From Gammaproteobacteria bacterium (GTDB lineage Bacteria > Pseudomonadota > Gammaproteobacteria > Burkholderiales > Burkholderiaceae_C), in NCBI GenBank assembly GCA_018828125.1, contig JAHJWB010000017.1, forward strand, positions 310,001 through 374,000: 64,000 nt of DNA. The letters run 5' to 3'. The notes under the pieces were generated by a model that did no database searches, was not told where the DNA came from, and saw nothing but the letters and a program-made list of their open reading frames with translations. Shown here piece by piece: positions 7,908 through 15,520 of this stretch (its first letter is position 1; each line of letters opens with the position of its first letter). Position numbers and translations under genes: made by a program.

Positions 7908-8521
7908 ACACCTTGCCTTTTCCAAACATTTTCTTTGTGATCACCATGCCACTACGTTCTTCCTTTTCTACCTGGGCACTGGCCCTGGTGCTGGGCTTGA
8001 CGCCCTTCATGTCCCTGATGCCCCTATCGGCCCTGGCCGACGATGGCCACAACCACGGCGAAGCGCCTGCCACTGCAGCCGGCCCTGCATCGCCCCGTTT
8101 CGCGGCCACCTCGGATCTGTTCGAGCTTGTCGGTGTGCTCGACGGCCAGAAGCTCGCGCTCTACCTGGACCATGCGGGTGACAACAGCCCTGTGAAAGAC
8201 GCCGAACTGGAGCTGGAAGTGGGCGGTGCACGCGTGCCTGTGACGCGCGTGGGGGAGGGCGAGTTTCAGGCTGTGCTGGCGGCACCGCTGGCCGAGGGCG
8301 TGAGCCCCGTCACGGCCATCGTGGTGGCTGGAAACGAATCCGACCTGCTGGCCGGCGAGATCGACGTGCATGCCGAAGCCCATCCGCACACTGACGCTGC
8401 AGGCTGGGGTCGCACCGCGCTGGTGGGTGGCACTGTGGCCGCTGTGCTGCTGGCTTTGGCGGTATGGGGCCTGCTGCGTGGCCGCTCGGCACGTACCGAG
8501 CGCCTGGGAGCTACCGCATGA
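7904..8521 (+). CDS. His-rich membrane-anchored periplasmic protein of RND operon
   Basis: The 205-residue product has an N-terminal signal (to about ALA at residue 45), a HNHGE metal-binding-like patch, and a beta-rich domain beginning ATSDLFELVGVLDGQ and ending AGEIDVHAEAHPHTD. A C-terminal transmembrane helix (VGGTVAAVLLALAVWGLL) and a basic tail complete it. From memory, the SDLFELV domain resembles a module found near periplasmic adaptors of metal RND pumps, here as a stand-alone anchored protein. It overlaps both neighbours by ATGA junctions, so it is translationally coupled to the channel and the adaptor. ATG 7946 (MPLRSS...) is an alternative start. Its role is unknown; metal capture or adaptor assembly are guesses. 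Confidence 0.75.
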   Translation: MNTLPFPNIFFVITMPLRSSFSTWALALVLGLTPFMSLMPLSALADDGHNHGEAPATAAGPASPRFAATSDLFELVGVLDGQKLALYLDHAGDNSPVKDAELELEVGGARVPVTRVGEGEFQAVLAAPLAEGVSPVTAIVVAGNESDLLAGEIDVHAEAHPHTDAAGWGRTALVGGTVAAVLLALAVWGLLRGRSARTERLGATA

Positions 8522-9648
8522 AGCGCCTCTCCTTCCCCCATGCGCTGGTGGCCTTGCTGGCCGCCGCCGCGCTGCATGTACCGCTGGCCGTGCAGGCCGG
8601 TGAGGGCCACGACCATGGCGATGCACCACCCCTCGCCACGGGCAACGGCCCCAAGCGCCAGCCCGATGGCAGCGTGTTTCTGCCCAAGCCCGCGCAGCGC
8701 CAACTCGGCGTGCGCACCCTGGTGACTGCCGCCGGGCAGCACGCCAAGGCCTTTGAACTGGCGGGCACCGTGGTGATGGACCCCAACGCTGGCGGCAAGG
8801 TGCAGGCCGTGCTGGCCGGGCGGCTGGAGGCCGGGCCCAAGGGCCTGCCTGGCGTGGGCCAGGCGGTGCGCAAGGGCGAGGTGCTGGCCTATGTGGTGCC
8901 CACGGCAGGCGCCATCGAGCGCTCCAACCAATTGGCCCAGCAGGCCGAGTTGCGCGCCGCCCGCGACCTAGCCGCACGGCGCGTGGCGCGCCTGACCGAG
9001 CTGGCCGACACCGTGCCGCGCAAGGACATCGAGGCCGCCGAGAGCGAGCTGCACAGCCTCACCCAGCGCCTAGGCGCCGTGGGCGCGGGCCTGACCACCC
9101 GTGATGCGCTGGTGGCCCCGGTATCGGGCGTCATCGCCTCTGCCAACGCCGTAGCCGGGCAGGTGGTGGATGCGCGCGAACTGGTGTTCGAGGTGGTAGA
9201 CCCAGCGCGCCTGCGCATCGAGGCCCTGGCCTACGACCCAGCGCAGGCCCAGGGCGTGGCCGGTGCCACGCTGGCCGTGGGCGGGCAGCGCGTGCCGCTG
9301 CGCTTTGTGGGCGCGGCGCGCAGCCTGCGCGACCAGGCGCTGCCGATGCAATTCGCAGCCGACTCGGCGGTGCTGGGCACGTTGGCTCACTTGGCGATAG
9401 GCCAGCCGGTGCGCGTGTTCGTGCAGTCCTCTGACAAGGTCGATGGCGTGCAGGTGCCCGTGGCGTCGCTGCTGCGCAACCCGGCCAACCAGACCATCGT
9501 GTGGGTCAAGGAATCGCCCGAGCGTTTCGAGCCGCGCGTGGTCACCTATGTGCCACTTGACGGCACCACGGTGGCCGTGACTTCGGGCCTCAAGCCCGGT
9601 GACCGTGTGGCCACGCAGGGCGCCACGCTTATCAACCAAGTCCGCTAA
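8518..9648 (+). CDS. RND efflux periplasmic adaptor (membrane fusion protein, CzcB-like)
   Basis: The adaptor links the inner-membrane pump to the outer-membrane channel. The 376-residue product has a signal peptide ending VQA, a His-rich start to the mature protein (GEGHDHGD), and the split lipoyl halves around AGRLEAGPKG...VRKGEVLAYV and LVAPVSGVIASANAVAGQVV. A helical hairpin (about residues 140-185) lies between them, and a beta-barrel and membrane-proximal domain ends with LKPGDRVATQGATLI. The start at 8518 overlaps the previous stop (ATGA). The pump begins 11 bases after its stop. Confidence 0.93.
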   Translation: MKRLSFPHALVALLAAAALHVPLAVQAGEGHDHGDAPPLATGNGPKRQPDGSVFLPKPAQRQLGVRTLVTAAGQHAKAFELAGTVVMDPNAGGKVQAVLAGRLEAGPKGLPGVGQAVRKGEVLAYVVPTAGAIERSNQLAQQAELRAARDLAARRVARLTELADTVPRKDIEAAESELHSLTQRLGAVGAGLTTRDALVAPVSGVIASANAVAGQVVDARELVFEVVDPARLRIEALAYDPAQAQGVAGATLAVGGQRVPLRFVGAARSLRDQALPMQFAADSAVLGTLAHLAIGQPVRVFVQSSDKVDGVQVPVASLLRNPANQTIVWVKESPERFEPRVVTYVPLDGTTVAVTSGLKPGDRVATQGATLINQVR

Positions 9649-9659
9649 GGAGCCACCGA

Positions 9660-12600
9660 ATGTTCAAGTGGCTTCTCGAAAACAGCCTGACGAACCGGCT
9701 GCTGGTGCTCATCGCCGCCGCCGTGCTCATGGCTTATGGCGCTTTCACGCTCTCGCGCACGCCAGTGGACGTGTTTCCTGACCTCAACAAGCCCACCGTC
9801 ACCCTCATGACCGAGGCGGGCGGCATGGCCGCCGAAGAGGTGGAGCAGCTCATCACCTTCCCGCTGGAGACCACCATGAACGGCCTGCCCGGCGTGGAGA
9901 GCGTGCGCTCCACCTCCAGCGCGGGGCTGTCGTTCATCTACGTCACCTTCGACTGGAGCACCGAGATCTACCGGGCGCGCCAGATGGTGTCGGAACGCCT
10001 ATCGTCCATGGAAGAGGGCCTGCCCAGCGGCATCACGCCACGCATGGGGCCCATCAGTTCCATCATGGGCGAGATCATGCAAGTGGCCATCCCCATCGAT
10101 GCGGGCAAGACCACGCCCATGGCTGTGCGCGAATACGCCGACTGGGTGCTGCGCCCGCGCCTCATGGCCATCCCCGGTGTGGCGCAGGTGATCCCCATCG
10201 GTGGCGAGGTGCGCCAGTTTCAGGTGCTGCCCGACACGGCGCGCATGGCAGCGCTGGGCATCACGCACGACCAGCTCACGGGCGCGCTCAAGGGCTTTGC
10301 GGCCAACACCTCGGGCGGGTTTCTAGAGCTGGGCGGGCGCGAATACCTCATCCGCCACCTGGGCCGCACCTCGCGGCTCGAAGACCTGCAGAACCTGGCC
10401 CTCACCGCCAAAAACGGCCAGAGCGTGCTGCTGCGCCAGGTGGCCGACGCCACCTTTGCCGCCGCCACCAAGCGCGGCGACGCGGGCTTTGAAGGGCAGG
10501 GCGCCGTCATCCTGGGCATCCAGAAGCAACCCACGGCCGACACCATTGGGCTCACGCGCAGCATCGAGGCCGCGCTGGCGGACCTGAAGAACTCGCTGCC
10601 TGCGGGCATGGAGGCGCCGCGCGTCACCTTCCGCCAGGCGAGCTTTATAGAGGCGTCGGTCACCACGCTGCAAGGCAAGCTCATGGGCGCCTCGGTGTTC
10701 GTGGCGGTGATTTTGTTCGTGTTCCTCGGCACGCTGCGGCCCACGGTGATTGCGCTCACGGCCATCCCGGTGTCCATCTTCATCACGGCGCTGGTGTTCA
10801 AGTACTTCGGCCTGTCGATCAACACCATGACGCTGGGCGGCCTGGCCATTGCCATCGGCGGTCTGGTGGACGACGCGGTGGTCGATGTCGAAAACGTGCT
10901 GCGCCGCCTGAAGGTGGACCGCGCCAAGCACCCCCACCACCGCCTTCACCCCATCGAGGTGGTCAAGCTCGCATCCATGGAAGTGCGCTCGGGCATCCTC
11001 TACGCCACGGCCATCATCGTGCTGGTGTTCTTGCCGCTGTTTGCGCTGCCGGGCATCGAGGGGCGGCTGTTTGTGCCGCTGGGCATTGCGTTCATCGTGT
11101 CCACGCTGGCATCGCTCTTGGTGTCAGTCACCGTCACGCCGGTGCTGGCCTTCTACCTGCTGCCGCGCATGAAGAACCTCGACCACGGCGACACGCGCGT
11201 GGTGGCCTGGCTCAAGGCACGCTACCGCAACGGGCTCTCTGCCGTGCTGGCGCGCCCGCGCACAGCCCTGGCCGTGAGCGCGGCGGCGGTGGCGCTGTCG
11301 GCAGCGGCGGTGCCGTTCTTCCCCACCACCTTCTTGCCGCCGTTCAACGAAGGCACGCTGCTCATCGGCATGCGGCTCAACCCCGGTGTCACGCTGGCCG
11401 AATCGAGTGCGCTGGCCCGCCAGGCCGAAGTGCTGGTGCGCCAGGTGCCCGAGGTCACGCACGTGGGCCGGCGCAGTGGCCGCGCCGAGCTGGACGAACA
11501 TGCCGAAGGCGTGCATGTGAGCGAGTTGGACGTGGGCCTGCTGCCTGCGGCGGAACTGAAACGCAGCATGGCCGAGGTGCAGGCCGACATCCGCAGCCGC
11601 CTCGCGCACCTGCCTGCCGCCATCGCCATCGGCCAGCCCATCTCGCACCGAATCGACCACATGCTGTCGGGCGTGCGCTCCCAAATCGCCATCAAGCTGT
11701 TTGGTGACGACCTGGACACGCTGCGCGGCCAGGCCGAAGCCCTGCGCGCACGGCTGGCGGGCATCCCCGGCCTGGCCGATCTGGAGGTAGAAAAGCAGGT
11801 GCTGGCGCCGCAGATCACCGTGCGCGTGGACTACGCCGCCGCTGCCCAAATGGGCGTGCCCGCCCCCCAGGTGCTGGCCGCGCTGCAGACGCTGGTCGAA
11901 GGCGAAAAAGTGGCCCAGGTGGTGGAAGGCAGCCGCCGCTTTGCGCTGGTGGTGCGCCTGCCCGACAGCGCACGCTCCATCGACGGCCTGGCGCGGGTGC
12001 TGATCGACACGCCACGCGGCCCCGTGCCGCTGTCGCGCCTGGCCACCATCGAAGAAGGCGACGGCCCCAACCAAATCAGCCGCGACGATGGCAAGCGCCG
12101 CATCGTGCTGTCGGCCAACGCGCAGGGCAGGGCGCTGTCCGACGTGGTGGCCGACATCCGCCAGGCCGTGGCTGACACCCGCCTGCCCGAGGGCTACTTC
12201 ATCACCCTGGGCGGCCAGTTCCAGGCGCAGGAAGAAGCCAGCCGCCTGGTGGGCCTGCTGGCCATCGTCTCGCTGGTGCTGATGTTTGTGGTGCTGTACA
12301 CCCGTTACCGCTCGGCCACGCTGTCGGCCCTCATCATGGCCAACATCCCGCTGGCGCTGGTGGGCGCGGTGCTGGGGCTGTGGGTGTCGGGCCAGCCGCT
12401 GTCGGTGGCGGCGCTGATTGGCTTCATCACCCTGGCGGGCATCTCGGTGCGCAACGGCATTTTGAAGGTGAGCCACTACCTCAACCTGATGCGCGTGGAA
12501 GGCGAGCGCTTTGACACCGCCATGATCGTGCGCGGCTCCCTAGAGCGCCTGAGCCCCGTGCTGATGACCGCCCTGGTCACGGCCTTCGCCCTGGCCCCGC

Positions 12601-12779
12601 TGCTGCTGGAGGCCGAACGCCCCGGCACCGAAATCCTGCACCCGGTGGCGGTGGTTATCTTCAGCGGCCTCATCAGCTCCACGCTGCTCGACACTTTCCT
12701 GACCCCGGCCCTGTTCTGGCTGTTTGGCCGCAAAGACGCCGAACGCCTGCTGGACGACAAGAACGCCGAGGCGTTCTGA
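9660..12779 (+). CDS. heavy-metal-type RND efflux pump (CzcA/HME family)
   Basis: This is an inner-membrane proton-driven pump of 1039 residues, the usual HME-RND length. It has the N-terminal helix followed by the large periplasmic loop (SRTPVDVFPDLNKPTVTL), the central cluster of helices, and the second half beginning near residue 530. The helix-4 signature reads AIG-x3-DDA-x3-VEN at residues 398-412, not the DFG-x3-DGA-x3-EN of classical Co/Zn/Cd pumps. As I recall the published grouping, that pattern belongs to a metal-RND class of uncertain substrate. The ribosome site is AAGGAGCC. The C terminus ends ...LLDDKNAEAF. The substrate metal is therefore left open. Confidence 0.93.
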   Translation: MFKWLLENSLTNRLLVLIAAAVLMAYGAFTLSRTPVDVFPDLNKPTVTLMTEAGGMAAEEVEQLITFPLETTMNGLPGVESVRSTSSAGLSFIYVTFDWSTEIYRARQMVSERLSSMEEGLPSGITPRMGPISSIMGEIMQVAIPIDAGKTTPMAVREYADWVLRPRLMAIPGVAQVIPIGGEVRQFQVLPDTARMAALGITHDQLTGALKGFAANTSGGFLELGGREYLIRHLGRTSRLEDLQNLALTAKNGQSVLLRQVADATFAAATKRGDAGFEGQGAVILGIQKQPTADTIGLTRSIEAALADLKNSLPAGMEAPRVTFRQASFIEASVTTLQGKLMGASVFVAVILFVFLGTLRPTVIALTAIPVSIFITALVFKYFGLSINTMTLGGLAIAIGGLVDDAVVDVENVLRRLKVDRAKHPHHRLHPIEVVKLASMEVRSGILYATAIIVLVFLPLFALPGIEGRLFVPLGIAFIVSTLASLLVSVTVTPVLAFYLLPRMKNLDHGDTRVVAWLKARYRNGLSAVLARPRTALAVSAAAVALSAAAVPFFPTTFLPPFNEGTLLIGMRLNPGVTLAESSALARQAEVLVRQVPEVTHVGRRSGRAELDEHAEGVHVSELDVGLLPAAELKRSMAEVQADIRSRLAHLPAAIAIGQPISHRIDHMLSGVRSQIAIKLFGDDLDTLRGQAEALRARLAGIPGLADLEVEKQVLAPQITVRVDYAAAAQMGVPAPQVLAALQTLVEGEKVAQVVEGSRRFALVVRLPDSARSIDGLARVLIDTPRGPVPLSRLATIEEGDGPNQISRDDGKRRIVLSANAQGRALSDVVADIRQAVADTRLPEGYFITLGGQFQAQEEASRLVGLLAIVSLVLMFVVLYTRYRSATLSALIMANIPLALVGAVLGLWVSGQPLSVAALIGFITLAGISVRNGILKVSHYLNLMRVEGERFDTAMIVRGSLERLSPVLMTALVTAFALAPLLLEAERPGTEILHPVAVVIFSGLISSTLLDTFLTPALFWLFGRKDAERLLDDKNAEAF

Positions 12780-12851
12780 GCTTCTCTTGTTTTGTATTTG
12801 TTCTCTCTATTTGTTCGTTTGCTTTTTCATTCACCCTTTGAAAGGACTCTC

Positions 12852-13250
12852 ATGAAAACCACCCGCCAACTTTTCGCCGCCCTGGCCCTCGCAGCTGTGG
12901 CCACCACCGCCGCCTATGCCGCTGGCGACCACGGCGCAGGCCACGACCACAAGCCCCAACACGGCGGCATCGTGGTTGAAGCCAATGACATGGACTACGA
13001 ATTGGTTGCCAAGCCGGACGTGATCACGCTGCACCTGCGCGACCACGGCAAACCCGCCAAGACCGAAGGTGTGAGCGCCAAGCTCACCCTGCTGAACGGC
13101 ACCGAAAAATCCGAGGCCGTGCTGGCGCCTGCGGGGGAAGGCAAGCTGGAGGCAAAGGGCGCTTTCAAGGTGGCCCCAGGCACCAAGGTGGTGGCGCTGG
13201 TGACATTGCCGGGCAAGAAGGCGGCGAATGTGCGGTTTGCGGTGAAGTGA
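12852..13250 (+). CDS. His-rich small periplasmic protein closing the RND operon
   Basis: The 132-residue product has a signal peptide (to about AYA, residue 24), then a dense His/Asp patch (GDHGAGHDHKPQHGG) and a compact beta-rich domain (YELVAKPDVITLHLRDHGKP... to VRFAVK). A metal-binding periplasmic role is inferred from the His patch and the operon position, 72 bases after the pump. ATG 12852 has AAAGGA upstream and begins the signal peptide. An earlier in-frame start at 12792 would add an unlikely extension. A GC-rich stem at 13261-13278 without a T tail follows. Confidence 0.75.
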   Translation: MKTTRQLFAALALAAVATTAAYAAGDHGAGHDHKPQHGGIVVEANDMDYELVAKPDVITLHLRDHGKPAKTEGVSAKLTLLNGTEKSEAVLAPAGEGKLEAKGAFKVAPGTKVVALVTLPGKKAANVRFAVK

Positions 13251-13312
13251 GGGGGAAAGGAGGGCAGGGAGCTGCCCTTCGACTCTGTTGGTGCAGTGGT
13301 GCCAATTTTTAA

Positions 13313-13358
13313 GCAAAATCGGGCTCTAGCGCTTATCTATAAAGCGCTGGTAGCTATT
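13313..13358 (-). repeat. 46-bp interspersed repeat, copy C
   Basis: On the minus strand: AATAGCTACCAGCGCTTTAT, then AGATAAGCGCTAGAGCCC and a T-rich end. The stem AGCGCTT/AAGCGCT is perfect. It lies downstream of the RND operon and is inverted relative to copy D, 1 kb away. Confidence 0.9.
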
Positions 13359-13712
13359 AAAACAGTAGTGTTCCTGCTGCTCGCTGGATTGATGTTTTGG
13401 CTGGCTCTTGTCGGCCAGAAGCGGAGATTCGACGCGGGCTTCCTATTGAATGCACCTCGCTGATGTCTTTTCACGTGGCCCACTTTCTCATAAAGAAGGA
13501 AAACGCTTGGTTGAACAACCAACCACCGTGCAACGTCCACCGTCGAGAGGTACGTCACTTCGTCGCGTCGCAATTTGTTCGCAGCCAGCGACGCCGAGGC
13601 GGTTTACAGTCGTGCGCTGGACATACTCTCTGGGCTGTGACGATTCGAATCATGATGACCAGGTGAGCGAACGACCTTCCCGACACAAAGGAATTGGTTC
13701 TGGTGATGGTTC
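13359..13712. other. intergenic stretch, nothing recognised
   Basis: About 350 bases between repeat copy C and the orphan membrane gene. Short frames exist on both strands (for example 13397-13666 and 13337-13573) but none shows a ribosome site, composition or motif that supports a protein. GC is visibly lower than in the flanking operons. Confidence 0.5.
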
Positions 13713-14081
13713 ATGAACGATGTTTTTGATTTTTTAATCAAGCGCCAGATGGCGTTCTTCTTTCTGGCGATCTTGGGGGGCGCAGGTCTGTTCTTTTACT
13801 TTGCCATGATTGAAGGCTTGGGGTACTACCGAACATCCCTTTTGTCTGGTGTGATCATGGCCATTTTTCTGGCTGTTTTGACCACTGTCAGGGCGTTGAT
13901 CTATTTTTTATCCAGGTTCTCCAATGGAGACTCTGATGAGGGTCAGTCGCGGAGGTTTGACGGTTCAACTTCCGCGCGGGTTGATTTCACTATTTTTTTG
14001 TTGAAATTCTTTGGCATGTATGCCATCGCCTTTTGCTTTACCTTGGGATTTCTATCTGTGTGTTTTTTAATGCTGAAATGA
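13713..14081 (+). CDS. small membrane protein, unknown function
   Basis: I do not recognise this 122-residue protein. It has hydrophobic segments at about residues 13-32 (FFFLAILGGAGLFFYFAMI), 40-65 (SLLSGVIMAIFLAVLTTVRALIYFL) and 93-121 (FTIFLLKFFGMYAIAFCFTL onward). A polar loop with Ser, Asp, Glu and Arg (about 66-90) separates the second and third. Base composition is clearly more AT-rich than neighbouring genes, with many TTT and ATT codons. The AAAGGA upstream is about 20 bases from the ATG, which is too far, so the start is uncertain. It stands alone between inverted repeat copies C and D, which suggests an acquired segment. Confidence 0.6.
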   Translation: MNDVFDFLIKRQMAFFFLAILGGAGLFFYFAMIEGLGYYRTSLLSGVIMAIFLAVLTTVRALIYFLSRFSNGDSDEGQSRRFDGSTSARVDFTIFLLKFFGMYAIAFCFTLGFLSVCFLMLK

Positions 14082-14313
14082 TGACACCGCCCAGCTTAAA
14101 AGCACGGGGGCGCAGGTGTGCATCGAGGAACTCCTAAGGCAGCACAGAGCCTTTTCAATGAATGCAAGCTCGTTGAGTGACTGCTTGCGAGAAAATCGAA
14201 AGACTGCGGTGGGCCCAAAACAGTCCCTGCAACAACCATCGTTGCTGTTCTCCGCGTCGTCAAAAACCGTTCAAGACAAATCCATGCAGCGTTGGTCAAA
14301 ATGCTACCTAATT
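14082..14313. other. intergenic stretch, nothing recognised
   Basis: About 230 bases between the orphan membrane gene and repeat copy D. It shows no supported gene on either strand, no terminator-like hairpin with a T tail, and lower GC than the surroundings. Confidence 0.5.
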
Positions 14314-14359
14314 TATAGCTATTAACGTTTACTGAGTAAGCGCTAGAGCCAATTTTCAT
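14314..14359 (+). repeat. 46-bp interspersed repeat, copy D
   Basis: Plus strand TATAGCTATTAACGTTTACT, then GAGTAAGCGCTAGAGCC and AATTTTCAT. It is inverted relative to copy C. Together they bracket about 950 bases holding one orphan gene. Confidence 0.9.
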
Positions 14360-14361
14360 CT

Positions 14362-14408
14362 AAAAAATAGGCGGTTGCGCGTTCGAAAGACGCAGCGCAA
14401 CCTCCGCC
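14362..14408 (-). terminator. terminator of ppsR
   Basis: On the minus strand GCGGAGGTTGCGC (14407-14395) pairs with GCGCAACCGC (14380-14371) with a small bulge, followed by CTATTTTTT. It begins a few bases after the ppsR stop. Confidence 0.7.
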
Positions 14409-14420
14409 CCGCCCCCCCCA

Positions 14421-15242
14421 TCAATACTCCAGCCTCTCCGGCCGAATCTCCTGCAGGATCGTCGTCGCAATCTCTTCAATTGACTTCGTGGTCGTAGACA
14501 ACCAGCGAATCCCCGACCGCCGCATCATCGCCTCGGCCTCGGCGACCTCGTGGCGGCAGTTCACCAGATTGGCGTACTTGGAGTCAGGGCGGCGTTCGTT
14601 GCGGATCTCGGACAGGCGCTCAGGCTGGATGGTCAGGCCGAAGATCTTTTTGCGGTGCGGCTCCAGCGCGGGGGGCAGCTGGCGGCGTTCGAAGTCTTCG
14701 GGGATCAGCGGGTAGTTGGCAGCTTTCATGCCGTATTGCATGGCCAGGTACAGGCTGGTGGGGGTCTTGCCGCTGCGGCTCACGCCGACCAGAATCACGT
14801 CGGCGCCCGCCAGGTCACGGTTGCTCTGGCCGTCGTCGTGGGCCAGGCTGAAGTTGATGGCTTCGATGCGGTCGGTGTATTCCTTGCTGCGGCTCACGTC
14901 GCTGAACCGGCCCACGCGGTGGTGCGACCGGATGCCCAGTTCTTCCTCCAGCGGGTGCACAAAGGTGCCGAACATGTCCAGCAGCATGCCTTTGCAGCCG
15001 TCCTGGATGACTTTGAGCACTTCCATATTCACCAGGGTGGTAAAGACAATGGGCTTTTTTCCCTCGACCTCGCCGGTGTGGTTGATTTGCCGCACGGCCT
15101 GGTGGGCTTTGTCCACTGTGTCGATGAAGGGCAGGCGCACGTGGCGCGGTTTCATCTCAAACTGCGCCAGGATGGCGTTGCCGAAGGTTTCGGCGGTGAT
15201 GCCGGTGCCATCAGAGACAAAAAATACGGTGCGCGAGTGCAT
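14421..15242 (-). CDS. ppsR: PEP synthase regulatory protein (bifunctional kinase/pyrophosphorylase)
   Basis: PpsR inactivates PEP synthase by ADP-dependent phosphorylation of a threonine and reactivates it by phosphorolysis. The 273-residue product is the usual length. It begins [18 protein letters not shown] and carries the P-loop-like GVSRSGKT at residues 153-160 and the family segments [15 protein letters not shown] and [13 protein letters not shown] 15242 follows AAAGGGG. A longer in-frame start at 15410 would cross the divergent promoter region. It is transcribed divergently from ppsA, its target enzyme, which is the standard pairing. Confidence 0.95.
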   Translation of the reverse strand: MHSRTVFFVSDGTGITAETFGNAILAQFEMKPRHVRLPFIDTVDKAHQAVRQINHTGEVEGKKPIVFTTLVNMEVLKVIQDGCKGMLLDMFGTFVHPLEEELGIRSHHRVGRFSDVSRSKEYTDRIEAINFSLAHDDGQSNRDLAGADVILVGVSRSGKTPTSLYLAMQYGMKAANYPLIPEDFERRQLPPALEPHRKKIFGLTIQPERLSEIRNERRPDSKYANLVNCRHEVAEAEAMMRRSGIRWLSTTTKSIEEIATTILQEIRPERLEY

Positions 15243-15520
15243 GGAGCCCCTTTGTGAAAGGACTTGCGCAAACCCGGTTCCGGCCATCGCCGCCCCATTG
15301 GGGGCATGTAGGCGGCAGTCCCCGTTTTGCGTAAGTCGTGTGAAAGCGTCAGCCCGCCGCCAGTGGCACAGGCCTACAATTGTCACAATTATCCAATTCT
15401 CACCATGCACACCGTCGGCCTACAACCACAACGACAAAGCTACAGCCTGTGCATGGCCGCTTGCCTGGGGCTCCCCACAGCCCGGCATGCAGACCCGGTT
15501 TCAACTTCTGGAGCTTTCCC

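Noticed and set aside
11124-12476. 450-codon open frame antisense to the RND pump
   Set aside because: His/Gln/Ala-rich shadow typical of high-GC coding DNA.
13254-13285. Terminator after the RND operon (AGGGCAG/CTGCCCT stem)
   Set aside because: A 7-bp stem is present but no T run follows, so I did not list it as a terminator.
13397-13716. Short overlapping frames between repeat copy C and the orphan membrane gene
   Set aside because: No ribosome site, no hydrophobic or domain pattern, and several frames compete. Treated as non-coding.
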